From NCBI GenBank assembly GCA_964427875.1, contig CAYRVX010000003.1, positions 1 through 64,000 on the forward strand: 64,000 bases of DNA, given 5' to 3'. Source of the DNA: CAYRVX01 sp964427875 (lineage in GTDB: Bacteria > Planctomycetota > Phycisphaerae > SM23-33). Made by a program: the position numbers and the translations under genes. The notes under the pieces were generated by a model, which made no database searches, had not been told where the DNA came from, and was given only the letters and a program-made list of their open reading frames with translations. Each line of letters opens with the position of its first letter. Position 1 is the first letter of the stretch. Positions 53,607 to 62,442 of the stretch are shown here, piece after piece.

Positions 53607-54780
53607 GGAAGTACTCCATCAGGTCGCAGCCGCGTTGGACGTGTAGGTCGCTCTTTGCGGCGGCGGCTTCGGTGAACTCGCCCGGCACGACAGTATTGAT
53701 GCGCGAGCCCGCGATGGCGAACGGCACGATGTCGGCGGTGTGTGTCCGCACGGTGCAGGGGGTGGGATGGTCCGGCAGGACGAGGATTCGCCACTCGTCG
53801 CCTTCGGCCCGGAGCCGCTGGAGCACGGGCGCGACGATGTGCCGGTCGATGTTCTCCACGGCGGCGATCTTGCCGGCGGCGTCGGCGTGATGGCCGGCCT
53901 CGTCCGGCGCCTCGACGTGCACGCAGACGAGGTCCGCCTCGTCGAGCGCGGCGGCGGCGGCGGAGCCCTTGCCGGCGTAGTTGGTGTCGGCGAAGCCCGT
54001 GGCGCCTTCGACCTCGATCCGCTCCCATCCGATCAACGCGCCGATGCCGGCGACGAGGTCGACGGCCGTGATCACCTTGCCCGTCACGCCGAACCGCTCG
54101 GCGAACGCCGGCAGCGTGGGCGTGGTGCCCTGGCCCCACAGCCAGATGCTCGTGGCGGGGTTGTCGCCGAGGTCACGGCGGATGGCGTTGATCTCGTGTT
54201 CGGCCAGGAGGATCTGGCTGCGCTCCATCAGCACGCGAAGCCGGTCGCTGCCCGCGCCGGTGGGCAGGTAGCTTCCCACGGGCTTCGAGAGGATGTCGTG
54301 CGGCGGCATCGTCCTGACGTCGCAGGGGCCCGGGAACGTCATCAGGTGGCGGTAGCTGACGCCGCAGTAGAACTTCACCTCGTCGGTTGCGAGGCTGCGG
54401 TTCAGCTCGTCGATGAGGGCCTGGGCCTCCCGGGTGGAGATGTGACCGGCGGAGTAGTCCTCCATGACGCCCTCGACGATGGTGACGAAGTTGCAGCGGA
54501 AGATCCACTCGTCGCCCCGGACCTCGAGCCCCCGTGCGGCTGCCTCCAGGGGAGCGCGGCCGGTGTAGAACTCCCGCGGGTCGTAGCCCAGCACGGAGAG
54601 GATGGCCACGTCCGACCCGGCGGGCATGGAGTCGGGGATGGTCCGTACCGTGCCGATCTTGCCGTGGGCGGCGATCCAGTCGAAGTTGGGGATGTCGGCC
54701 GCCTCCAGCGGAGTCCTGCCGTCGAGCTCGTCCAGCGGGGCGTCGGCGGCGCCGTCGGGGATGATCAGTGCGTATTTCAT
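53593..54780 (-). CDS. apgM: Cofactor-independent phosphoglycerate mutase, archaeal ApgM type; possible homoserine kinase
   Basis: 395 aa. Alkaline-phosphatase-like metal sites: IPDGAADAP (Asp9), MPAGSDVAILSVLGY with the phospho-acceptor Ser56, HVEAPDEAGHHADAAGKIAA and LVLPDHPTPC. This is the ApgM (COG3635) group. It begins one base after the stop of the homoserine dehydrogenase gene (TGA-C-ATG), which means coupled translation. COG3635 paralogues next to threonine genes have been proposed, in several lineages, to act as homoserine kinase. Sequence alone does not separate the two roles; the absence of a thrB here favours, but does not prove, the second. Confidence 0.88.
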   Translation of the reverse strand: MKYALIIPDGAADAPLDELDGRTPLEAADIPNFDWIAAHGKIGTVRTIPDSMPAGSDVAILSVLGYDPREFYTGRAPLEAAARGLEVRGDEWIFRCNFVTIVEGVMEDYSAGHISTREAQALIDELNRSLATDEVKFYCGVSYRHLMTFPGPCDVRTMPPHDILSKPVGSYLPTGAGSDRLRVLMERSQILLAEHEINAIRRDLGDNPATSIWLWGQGTTPTLPAFAERFGVTGKVITAVDLVAGIGALIGWERIEVEGATGFADTNYAGKGSAAAAALDEADLVCVHVEAPDEAGHHADAAGKIAAVENIDRHIVAPVLQRLRAEGDEWRILVLPDHPTPCTVRTHTADIVPFAIAGSRINTVVPGEFTEAAAAKSDLHVQRGCDLMEYFLTVR

Positions 54781-54781
54781 G

Positions 54782-56110
54782 TCACAGCGGTTCCGGGTAC
54801 TCTTCCACGATGGGGATGCAAACGGTTTTCGCCTTGATGACCTTCAGGGCGTTCACTTCGCCCAGGGCGTGGGAGACGTTGCCTTCCAGGGCCCTGTGCG
54901 TGGTGATGACGACGGGCACGGTGCCGCCTTCGCTGCCGGCCGGCGGCTCGTGCTGCAAGACCGAGGAAATGCTGATGTCGCGCCGCCCGAGGATTGCCGC
55001 GATCTTTGCCAGCACGCCGGGGTGGTCCTCGCAGGTCGTTCGGATGTAGTGCCGGCTGCGGGCGGCGGAGAGGGGGAGCTGCTTGGCCGGCGGGTTGAGA
55101 TCGGGCCACAGCGCCAGCTTGGCGAACAGCTCCCGCGAGGAGCCCGTTGCCGCCGCGGCCAGGTCGGCCACCACCGCGGAGGCGGTGGGCATGCCGCCGG
55201 CGCCCCGGCCGTAGTACATCGTGTGGCCGGTGGCGTGGCCGTACACGCTCACGGCGTTGAACGGCCCGGAGACCCACGCCAGCGGGTGCTCCTTCGAGAT
55301 GAACGCCGGGCCCACGCGGAGGCTCAGCCCGTCGGCCTGGCGCGTGGCGATGGCCAGCAGCTTGATCACGTAGCCGAGCTCCTGTCCGTAGGCCACGTCG
55401 CAGACGTCGAGGTAATCGATCCCGCCGACCGGGATGGCGTCGAAGTCGATCTTCGCGCCGAAGGCGATGGCCGCGAGGATGGCGAGCTTGTGGGCCGAGT
55501 CGGTGCCCGCCACGTCGAGCGTGGGGTCGGCCTCGGCGAGTTTGTCGGCCTGGGCGGCGGCCAGCGCGTCGGCGTAGCTCTGGCGGTTCTGGGTCATGGC
55601 CGTCAGGATGTAGTTGCACGTGCCGTTGACGATGCCGTACAGGGCGTCGATGCGGTTGGCCAGCAGCCCGTCGCACAGCGCCCGGAGGATGGGGACGCCG
55701 CCGGCGCAGCTCGCCTCGAAGGCGATGCTCGCGCCGTTGGCCCGCGCGAGGGCGTACAGCTCCGCGCCGTGGTGGGCCAGCAGGGCCTTGTTGGCCGTCA
55801 CCACGCTCTTGCCGGCTCGCAGGGCTCGCTCGATGACTTCCCTGGCCGTGGTCGTGCCGCCGATCAGCTCCACGACCGCGCCGACCGCCTCGTCCGTCAG
55901 CGCCGCGTCGAGGTCGGCGGTGAAGAGGGCTTCGTCGAGCCCCAGGGCCCTGGCGTGGGTGAAATCGACGTCCACGATGTGCCGCAACTGGATGCGCGGC
56001 CCGAGGCGCGAGGCAAGCAGGTCGCCGTCGCGCGTCAGCAGGGTGGCCGTCGCCCCGCCGACCGTGCCGCAGCCGACCAGCGCCACACCCAATGTCGAAG
56101 CACCGTCCAT
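54782..56110 (-). CDS. hom: Homoserine dehydrogenase
   Basis: 442 aa from ATG 56110 (MDGASTLGVALVGCGTVGGA), with AGGACGG upstream. The Rossmann motif GCGTVGG is at the N-terminus; LLAHHGAELYALA and ASCAGGVPILRALCDGLLAN follow, then GIVNGTCNYILTAMTQNR, the family's substrate segment. EADPTLDVAGTDSAHKLAIL is the catalytic helix. The C-terminal ACT domain (about 365-440: EDHPGVLAKIAAILGRRDIS) is the allosteric site. Reduces aspartate semialdehyde to homoserine, the branch to threonine and methionine. It is followed, one base later, by the ApgM-like gene. Confidence 0.97.
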   Translation of the reverse strand: MDGASTLGVALVGCGTVGGATATLLTRDGDLLASRLGPRIQLRHIVDVDFTHARALGLDEALFTADLDAALTDEAVGAVVELIGGTTTAREVIERALRAGKSVVTANKALLAHHGAELYALARANGASIAFEASCAGGVPILRALCDGLLANRIDALYGIVNGTCNYILTAMTQNRQSYADALAAAQADKLAEADPTLDVAGTDSAHKLAILAAIAFGAKIDFDAIPVGGIDYLDVCDVAYGQELGYVIKLLAIATRQADGLSLRVGPAFISKEHPLAWVSGPFNAVSVYGHATGHTMYYGRGAGGMPTASAVVADLAAAATGSSRELFAKLALWPDLNPPAKQLPLSAARSRHYIRTTCEDHPGVLAKIAAILGRRDISISSVLQHEPPAGSEGGTVPVVITTHRALEGNVSHALGEVNALKVIKAKTVCIPIVEEYPEPL

Positions 56111-56240
56111 CACGTCCGTCCTCTCCAGCCCGCGTGGAATGGTATGTTCGCCGCACCGGAATATCAAGACGGTCCGCCCGCGCCCGCGAGCCGGCGTCTC
56201 GCGGGACCTCCAGGCCCGGAGGCCCGGAGGCCGGGCCGGC

Positions 56241-57149
56241 TCATCTCTTGCCGCCCTCCGTCAGCGCGGGCACCTCCAGCAGCGGGGTGGGGAGCTTCTC
56301 GCTGGTGAGGTACAGCGTCTTTCCGTCCGGGCCGTAGCAGATCGACTCGCCCTGGCGCCGCCCGGGCATCCGGAGCTTGCGCCCTCCGCGCCGGAAGGCC
56401 GCCGCCCACTTCTCGCCGGCGGCGCGCGTGTACTCGAACGCCAGGCCGTACGTCAGAACGACCGCCCGAAGCCCGTCGCCGGAGATGTCCATTGCGACGG
56501 CCGCTGCGATGTCCAGTTCGGCGACGGCCTTGGCCACGAGCTTCCTTCTGGCGGCCTTTGGCGGCATGGGCAGCTCGTAGACCGTCCGTTTGCCCCGCTT
56601 GGAGACGAGGTAGATCGTCTTCGTGGTGGGATCGACGGCGACGGACTCGCAGTCTTGCGGCCCGTCTTCGTACGTGAAGTGAATGGCCCGGGCGACGCGG
56701 AGCTTTCCGCCGGCCTTCGGCCTGTTGGGGTCCACGGCGGGCTCCGGGACGAGGTAGAGGGACACGAACGGGCGGATGAGGGCGTTGTCGCCGGTGTCGC
56801 AGATCAGAAGGAAGTGCTTCTTTCCCACGGTGAGCCAGGCGAGGTCTTCCCAGTCGCGGTTGCGGGCGCCGATCACCGTGTACGCGCCGAGATGCCGGCC
56901 TCTCCTGTCGAAGGCGAACAGCTCCGCCGGGGAGCCGGAATCGTTCTGGGTCCAGAACACGCCCGGGGTCCGCCGGCTTGGGGCCAGGCCGCTGCTCTCG
57001 TCGATCTGCCGGCAGGCGAGCGTGCAGAGATGCCTGGGCTTTCCGTAGCGGATCGGCCCCGGCCGGCGGGCCTTATCCGCGGCGATCGCAAGAGAGACGA
57101 TCAGAACGAACGACACACCCGCTGGGCACCGAAAGCCAACCCATCTCAC
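56241..57149 (-). CDS. Secreted beta-propeller protein
   Basis: About 302 aa if GTG 57149 is used; GGGAG lies seven bases upstream of it, whereas the earlier GTG at 57155 is too close to that site. The signal peptide is CPAGVSFVLIVSLAIAA. Propeller-type repeats: DESSGLAPSRRTPGVFWTQN, RDWEDLAWLTVGKKHFLLIC, ESVAVDPTTKTIYLVSKRGK, DISGDGLRAVVLTYGLAFEY, QGESICYGPDGKTLYLTSEK. The pattern (SSGLA..., WEDLA, ESV/ESI near loops) is shared by a family of bacterial SdiA-regulated-like/esterase-like phytase propellers. Function unknown. It is a separate transcription unit between hom and the radical SAM gene. Confidence 0.72.
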   Translation of the reverse strand: MRWVGFRCPAGVSFVLIVSLAIAADKARRPGPIRYGKPRHLCTLACRQIDESSGLAPSRRTPGVFWTQNDSGSPAELFAFDRRGRHLGAYTVIGARNRDWEDLAWLTVGKKHFLLICDTGDNALIRPFVSLYLVPEPAVDPNRPKAGGKLRVARAIHFTYEDGPQDCESVAVDPTTKTIYLVSKRGKRTVYELPMPPKAARRKLVAKAVAELDIAAAVAMDISGDGLRAVVLTYGLAFEYTRAAGEKWAAAFRRGGRKLRMPGRRQGESICYGPDGKTLYLTSEKLPTPLLEVPALTEGGKR

Positions 57150-57279
57150 ATCCACACTCCCACAGCTCTTCGCCTCCCGGGCTGTTCGCTTCAGCGGAAC
57201 AGGCCCCGGAAAGCAGGTATACCACTGCGGCACTCCCACGCGCCTTCACCGAGGCATCGAGTCCGCCTTCGCGCCGCGG

Positions 57280-58725
57280 TCACGCCCGCGCGCTGCTGCG
57301 GCGGACTGCCATGGCGCCGGGCAGCGTCTCGGACTTCTCCCGCACCGTGCCGAGCACGGGGTCCTTGTCGAGGTAGTATTCCCAATGGCTCATCGCATTG
57401 AGCATGCGTTTGCCGCGTCGGCAGTCGTCGATCGTCAGTTTGCCCTCGCGGACCAGATCGTAGTAGGGTCCGAGGTCGGTCTGACGGTACAGGTCCGCGA
57501 AGTGCTTGTAGAACTCCACTCGCGGCATGCGGGTCGGCGTGACGGCGTGGAGCGTGTCGTAGCACGTGTAGTCGTAGGTCAGCAGGTCGTTGAAGCGCTC
57601 GCGGTACAGTTGCGTGCCCACCAGCGGCGTCAGCACGGTGAACTGCGTATGCGTGATCTCCTTCTCGTTGACGTAGTCGCGAAGCCGCTTGAAGTCCTCG
57701 GCGGCCCACATCGGGTCCACGATGAACGCGCCCCAGATGATGACGCCGTTGCGCTTGAGGATGCGGATGGCCTCGTCGTTGGTGATCAGCTTGTTGGCCT
57801 TGTTCACGCTGGCGAGCGCCTCGTCCGATGCGCCCTCCAGCCCCAGCAGGATCGCATACAGGCCGACGCCGACCCACTTCTCCACCAGCTCCGGGTGTTT
57901 TGCGATGGAGTCGGTACGTGCCTCCATCGAGAAGCTCATGTCGAGCCCCTCGGCGCTGATCCGGTCGGCCAGCTCGTCTTCCCGGCGGTAGTTCATCAGG
58001 AAGTTGTCGTCCACGAACGTGACGTGGCGCGTCTCGACGTGGCGGATCTCCTCCATGACGCGTGCGGCGGACATCTGCCTCGTTCTGCCGCCGTAGAACT
58101 CGTGCACGCTGCAGAAATTGCACCGGAACGGGCAGCCGCGGCTGGCCGCCACGGACGAGTCCGGCTTGTCGAACAGGAAGAAGTAGTGCCGGCGGTACTT
58201 CGCCACGAGGTCGCGGCGCGGCAGGGCCAGTCGGTCCATGCTCCTGGATTTGGGCACCACGCGGGGGTTTCGCACGAACCGCCCGTCCCGGCTCCGCCAG
58301 AGGAGGTTCGGCACGCCGGCCAGCCCGCGACGGTCCCGGATCGCACGCACGAGGTCCGGGAAGACGAACTCTCCCTCCCCCACCGCGATCGCGTCCACCT
58401 GCGGGATCTGGAAGTCCTCCGGCATCAGCGTGCAGTGGTGCCCGCCGACCACGGTGAAGATCTCGTCGGAGAACTTCTTGACGGCCTGGAGAATGTCCTG
58501 GGCGGCGTACACCTCCGTCGTCAGGGCGGTCACGCCCGCCAGGTCGGGCTGGAACGCCTCCAGCATGCCAAGAAGGTTTGCGTCGATCCGCATGTCGAGG
58601 ATGCGCACCTCGTGCTGCGGCACGCTGCCTGCGAGAATCTCCAGGTGCAGCGGCTCGGGCATCGCCGCCAGGCGGAACCCGAAGCCGGCGATCTGATAAT
58701 CCGGTTGTATGAGCAGAATACGCAT
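57280..58725 (-). CDS. B12-binding domain radical SAM protein
   Basis: 481 aa from ATG 58725. The N-terminal 150 residues form a cobalamin-binding fold (VTALTTEVYAAQDILQAVKK and DEIFTVVGGHHCTLMPEDF) without the DxHxxG lower-ligand motif. The radical SAM cluster is in SRGCPFRCNFCSVHEFYGGR: Cys198, Cys202, Cys205. The barrel continues with VTFVDDNFLMNYRREDELAD and YAILLGLEGASDEALASVNK. Such class B enzymes methylate unactivated carbons (for example hopanoid, bacteriochlorophyll or natural-product precursors) or rearrange rings. The substrate cannot be read from sequence, and no biosynthetic genes lie beside it. Confidence 0.9.
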   Translation of the reverse strand: MRILLIQPDYQIAGFGFRLAAMPEPLHLEILAGSVPQHEVRILDMRIDANLLGMLEAFQPDLAGVTALTTEVYAAQDILQAVKKFSDEIFTVVGGHHCTLMPEDFQIPQVDAIAVGEGEFVFPDLVRAIRDRRGLAGVPNLLWRSRDGRFVRNPRVVPKSRSMDRLALPRRDLVAKYRRHYFFLFDKPDSSVAASRGCPFRCNFCSVHEFYGGRTRQMSAARVMEEIRHVETRHVTFVDDNFLMNYRREDELADRISAEGLDMSFSMEARTDSIAKHPELVEKWVGVGLYAILLGLEGASDEALASVNKANKLITNDEAIRILKRNGVIIWGAFIVDPMWAAEDFKRLRDYVNEKEITHTQFTVLTPLVGTQLYRERFNDLLTYDYTCYDTLHAVTPTRMPRVEFYKHFADLYRQTDLGPYYDLVREGKLTIDDCRRGKRMLNAMSHWEYYLDKDPVLGTVREKSETLPGAMAVRRSSARA

Positions 58726-58885
58726 CGGAGCCTCTTGACGAAGTATAATCCGGACCTCACGCTGAGCATCGGCCCATGGGCACTGCCCATCTTGCGCCGG
58801 TGCAATGTACCAGAAAATGCCGGGATCGCCGAGAAGTTCGCAAAAAGCCCGCGGAGCATTCCGGCGGGACCGCGAAAGGACGCTC

Positions 58886-59578
58886 ATGCCCAGCCAACGC
58901 GCCCGCCGGCTCCTGAGAAGCGTGCTGAAGCTGCTGCGGCGCGCCCACGGCCGGCGGCGTTGGCCGGGACCTCGCGACCCCGTCGACGTGCTCGTGGCGA
59001 CCATTCTCTCGCAGAACACCAGCGGCGCCAACAGCGCAGCGGGCTTCCGGCGGCTCAAGGAGCGTTTTGCCACGTGGGACGAGGTCGCCGACGCCCGAGT
59101 CCGGGCCATCGAGCGATGCATTCGCGTCAGCGGCCTGTCGCGCAGGAAGGCGCCGCGCATTCGCGAGATCCTTCGGCAGCTCCGTTCGGATCGCGGCGGG
59201 ATCGGCCTCGCCTTCCTGGCCGAAATGGGCCCCGACCGGGCCTGCCAGGCCCTACTGCGGTTCGACGGCGTCGGCCCGAAAACGGCCCTGTGCGTCCTGA
59301 TGTTCGCGATGGGGATGCCCGTCTTCCCCGTGGACACGCATATCTTCCGCATCACTCGGCGGCTGGGCCTGCTGCCGGACGCCGCGGCGCCCCAGCGGGC
59401 GCACGAGGTCCTCACGCCCCTGATCGCCCCGGCCGACCGCTACGAGATGCACCTGTTGCTGATCGCCCACGGCCGGCGCGTCTGCCGGGCCGGAAGCCCC
59501 CAATGCTCCCGATGCCCTCTCCTGCCGCTGTGCAAGTTCGGGAAGCGCAACGCACCGCGAGCGACAGCCCGGTCTTGA
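58886..59578 (+). CDS. nth: Endonuclease III family DNA glycosylase
   Basis: 230 aa from ATG 58886, six bases behind AAGGA. Helix-hairpin-helix segment FDGVGPKTALCVLMFAMGMP, containing the catalytic lysine, then VFPVDTHIFRITRRLGL with the catalytic aspartate. The four-cysteine iron-sulfur loop is at the C-terminus: CRAGSPQCSRCPLLPLC, spacing 6-2-5 as in endonuclease III. Excises oxidised pyrimidines in base-excision repair. It differs from the E. coli enzyme in the Pro of GVGPKTA and may belong to the related HhH-GPD branch found in planctomycetes. Divergent from the radical SAM gene, with 160 bp between. Confidence 0.92.
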   Translation: MPSQRARRLLRSVLKLLRRAHGRRRWPGPRDPVDVLVATILSQNTSGANSAAGFRRLKERFATWDEVADARVRAIERCIRVSGLSRRKAPRIREILRQLRSDRGGIGLAFLAEMGPDRACQALLRFDGVGPKTALCVLMFAMGMPVFPVDTHIFRITRRLGLLPDAAAPQRAHEVLTPLIAPADRYEMHLLLIAHGRRVCRAGSPQCSRCPLLPLCKFGKRNAPRATARS

Positions 59579-59656
59579 GTGCGTCCACGGAGGGCGAAAG
59601 GCCGGCAGTCCTCCCTGGCCCGAGCGCCCACGGCCCCCGTCTTCCGCTCGTGCGCG

Positions 59657-60700
59657 TCAATCCTCCAGCACGTTGCCGAGCTCTTCCATGTGTTCGAGGA
59701 TCCATTTGACCTTGCGGCTGACCATTTGCAGGAAGCCGAAGCCGTCGAGCCGGCCGAAGCTGCCCGTGGCGGCGATGGGCAGGACGGCCTCGGCGGTCAT
59801 GGCCTCACACATGAGGAACGGCACGGCCTTCAGCTCGGCCACGGAGACCACGTTGACCGAGTCGTAGCCACGCATGAAGCGTTTGAACCGCGTTCGGTCG
59901 AGGTAGGCCGGCCACTTCGCCGGGTCGTCCGCGCCGCCGAGGATGGAGAATTGCAGCGCCCCGTTGGCCAGGTCGATCACCCGCTGCTGGAGGCGGGCGG
60001 CGTCGTAGTCGATGACGCCCACTATGTTCTGCTCCCTGAACAGCATGTTGCCCGGATGCCAGTCGCCGTGGACGATCTGGGCCTGCCAGTTCTTCAGCCC
60101 GAGCTTGTTGACCTCGTCGGCGCAGGACTGGTACGACCCCTTGAGGTGCTCGACCGTCTCGGTCAGCACTTCCACCGACGGCCGCGAGTCCATCGGCAGC
60201 GAGCTGATCGTGTTCTGGATGGCCTGCTGGATGGCGGGTGCGTCGTGATAGCTGCCGGTAGGGGGCTTGTAGTCGCTGCTGAAGTCGACGAGCAGCTTGT
60301 GGTAGAGCCCCAGGATCCTGCCGGAATGGAAAGTCGCGTCGAGCGAGCCATCGTATCCGGACCCGGTGATGTATTCGAACATCTCGTAGATGCTCGACTC
60401 CCACACCAGCATGGAGTCGTTCTCGTCGCGGGTGCCCAGCAGGTGGGGCAGGGGGAAGTTCTGGCCGGCGAGGGTCAACTGGATCTGATGCGTGAACGCG
60501 ACCTTTGCCAGGTCGTCCTTGCCCTTCGCGCGGCGCTTGAAGAGGAACCTGCCCCGCTGGCAGTCGATGACCACCTTCGGAGCACGCCGGGAGCCCCGCG
60601 CGAACTCCTCGATGCTCGAGATGATCCCGAGGTCGTAATGGCTCAGACAGATCGCCAGCTCCCTGGCGCCGAATGTCTGGCGTACCTTGTTGTCAGTCAT
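59657..60700 (-). CDS. Aminoglycoside phosphotransferase-like (CotS/HSK2-type) kinase
   Basis: 347 aa. Protein-kinase-like small-molecule kinase: VVIDCQRGRFLFKRRAKG with the ATP lysine near residue 55, the catalytic loop VHGDWHPGNMLF (His-Gly-Asp) around 224 and the metal-binding VGVIDYDAAR around 240. Length and lack of a leader fit the phosphotransferase enzyme family. In bacteria this group includes homoserine kinase II, choline/thiamine kinases and CotS proteins. Because homoserine kinase is missing near hom, this gene is a second candidate, but it is 5 kb away, next to a DNA repair gene. No strong ribosome-binding site is visible. Confidence 0.82.
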   Translation of the reverse strand: MTDNKVRQTFGARELAICLSHYDLGIISSIEEFARGSRRAPKVVIDCQRGRFLFKRRAKGKDDLAKVAFTHQIQLTLAGQNFPLPHLLGTRDENDSMLVWESSIYEMFEYITGSGYDGSLDATFHSGRILGLYHKLLVDFSSDYKPPTGSYHDAPAIQQAIQNTISSLPMDSRPSVEVLTETVEHLKGSYQSCADEVNKLGLKNWQAQIVHGDWHPGNMLFREQNIVGVIDYDAARLQQRVIDLANGALQFSILGGADDPAKWPAYLDRTRFKRFMRGYDSVNVVSVAELKAVPFLMCEAMTAEAVLPIAATGSFGRLDGFGFLQMVSRKVKWILEHMEELGNVLED

Positions 60701-60873
60701 GATCTGAGGCCGCCCGAAACGCCTACTTTGCTCCGACAGCCCGCCCTCTGCCGAACAGGCGGTTGGAACGCTTATTATAATCGATAATGCCCGAAGACCT
60801 GCATCTCTTATGGAAAAGGTTTTGGCGCCTGGGCCGGCCGCGGGCGTCCGTCCGGCCGTCGCTTCGCCGACGG

Positions 60874-60902
60874 TTGGCCGCCGCGGGCCGGAAGAGTATA
60901 AT
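60874..60902 (+). promoter_or_regulatory. Sigma-70 promoter of the HtrA gene
   Basis: TTGGCC (60874-60879), 17-bp spacer, TATAAT (60897-60902). Another TATAAT at 60777-60782 lacks a good -35. The leader to ATG 60988 is about 80 nt. Confidence 0.6.
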
Positions 60903-60987
60903 CTCGTGCCGGGTGCCGAAGCGCCCCGCGAGACAGGTTGTTCGCCGCTACGATACGCATGGTCGGAAGGATTTCGGGGTCTTTGCC

Positions 60988-62391
60988 ATGGGAAAACTCT
61001 GGAGCTTGATTCTGGCCGGGAGTTGTGCGGCTGCGCTGCCGGCGGGCCCGGCCGTCGCGCAGAACGTCTCCCGCGTCACGCCGGTCGTCCTGGCCTGCCG
61101 CAAGGCCCGCCCCGCCGTGGTCAACATCTCCACGGAGAAGATCGTCACCACGCGATGGGGCATGTTCGGCAGGGACATCTTTGAGGACATCTTTCCCAGC
61201 CCGTTCCGGCGCCACGTGCCCGTCCAGAGCCTCGGCAGCGGCTTCGTGGTGCACCCGGCCGGGTACATCGTCACCAACGCGCACGTGGTCCGTCGGGCCC
61301 GGAAGGTCACCGTCACGCTGGCCGACAAGTCCAAACACCCCGCCAGGATCATCAGTTCCGACGAGGCGCACGACCTGGCCGTGCTGAAGATCGGGCCCCC
61401 CGGCGGCAAGGGCCTGGCTTACCTGCCGCTGGGGCGCTCCGACGACTGCATGGTCGGCGAGACCGTCGTCGCCATCGGCAACCCGCTGGGCTACTCCCAC
61501 ACGGTCACCCGCGGCATCGTCAGCGCGCTGAACCGCAAGCTGGAGTTTCGCCAGGGCGTCAGCTATGAGGGCCTCATCCAGACGGACGCTCCGATCAACT
61601 CCGGCTCCAGCGGCGGGCCGCTCCTGAACATCCACGGCGACCTGATAGGCATCAACACCGCCATCCGCGCCGACGCCCAGAACATCGGCTTCGCCATTCC
61701 CGTCGATTCCCTCATGGAGGAGTTTCCCACGCTGCTGGACTTCGAGCGGATCCACCGGGCGGTGTTCGGGGCGAAGGTGCTCCAGCGTCACGCAGCCGGC
61801 GGCGACGAGCTGTACGTCGCGGAGGTTCGCCCCGGCACCCCGGCCGAGGGGAAGCTGCGGGCGGGGGACCGGCTGATCTCCCTCAACGGGAAGCCCCTTC
61901 GCCAGATCCCCGAGTTCACCTGCGCGATGCTCGTCGCCGGGGCGCCCGCCAAGGCTCGCCTGAAGCTCCGCCGCGGCGAGAGGACGGTCACGGCCGTCGT
62001 GCCGGTGGAGGTCAAGCCGCGCCCCGACGGCAAGCTCCTCGCACAGAAGCTCTTCGGCATGACGCTGCGGGAGATCACGCCGCGGCTGGCCCGCGACCTT
62101 CGCCTGCCGCTGGACAGCGGGCTGCTCGTCGTCGGCATCGACGCGGACGGCCCGGCCGATCGCATCGGGCTTCAACTGAAGGACGTCATCTTCCAGGTGG
62201 GCAAGTTCTACGTATCCGACCTGGAGGCGCTGGGCATCCTCCTGGAGGACTTCCCTTCGCACCAGGCGGTCAGGATCGGCGTAGCCCGCGGCAGCGTGGC
62301 GGTGTGGGTCCAGGTCCGCGCCCGGGGCAAGCCGGTGCGGCCCGGGACCGGCTCGCGCAGCGGCCCGGCCGGCGGGCGCGCGGATGCTTGA
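60988..62391 (+). CDS. HtrA/DegP-type serine protease with two PDZ domains
   Basis: 467 aa from ATG 60988. A longer in-frame ATG at 60787 would add a basic leader without a signal peptide and lies upstream of the better promoter. Signal peptide KLWSLILAGSCAAALPAGPAVAQ. Catalytic triad: His99 in VTNAHVVRRA, Asp129 in EAHDLAVLKIG, Ser208 in NSGSSGGPLLN. PDZ 1 from about 275 (VAEVRPGTPAEGKLRAGDRL), PDZ 2 from about 375 (LLVVGIDADGPADRIGLQLKD). GSSGG replaces the usual GNSGG but keeps the active serine. Periplasmic quality-control protease or chaperone. Confidence 0.93.
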   Translation: MGKLWSLILAGSCAAALPAGPAVAQNVSRVTPVVLACRKARPAVVNISTEKIVTTRWGMFGRDIFEDIFPSPFRRHVPVQSLGSGFVVHPAGYIVTNAHVVRRARKVTVTLADKSKHPARIISSDEAHDLAVLKIGPPGGKGLAYLPLGRSDDCMVGETVVAIGNPLGYSHTVTRGIVSALNRKLEFRQGVSYEGLIQTDAPINSGSSGGPLLNIHGDLIGINTAIRADAQNIGFAIPVDSLMEEFPTLLDFERIHRAVFGAKVLQRHAAGGDELYVAEVRPGTPAEGKLRAGDRLISLNGKPLRQIPEFTCAMLVAGAPAKARLKLRRGERTVTAVVPVEVKPRPDGKLLAQKLFGMTLREITPRLARDLRLPLDSGLLVVGIDADGPADRIGLQLKDVIFQVGKFYVSDLEALGILLEDFPSHQAVRIGVARGSVAVWVQVRARGKPVRPGTGSRSGPAGGRADA

Positions 62392-62442
62392 CGGACCGGC
62401 CGGCAATCCACACGGGCTCTGCGGCGAGGCGGAGGCGCAGAC

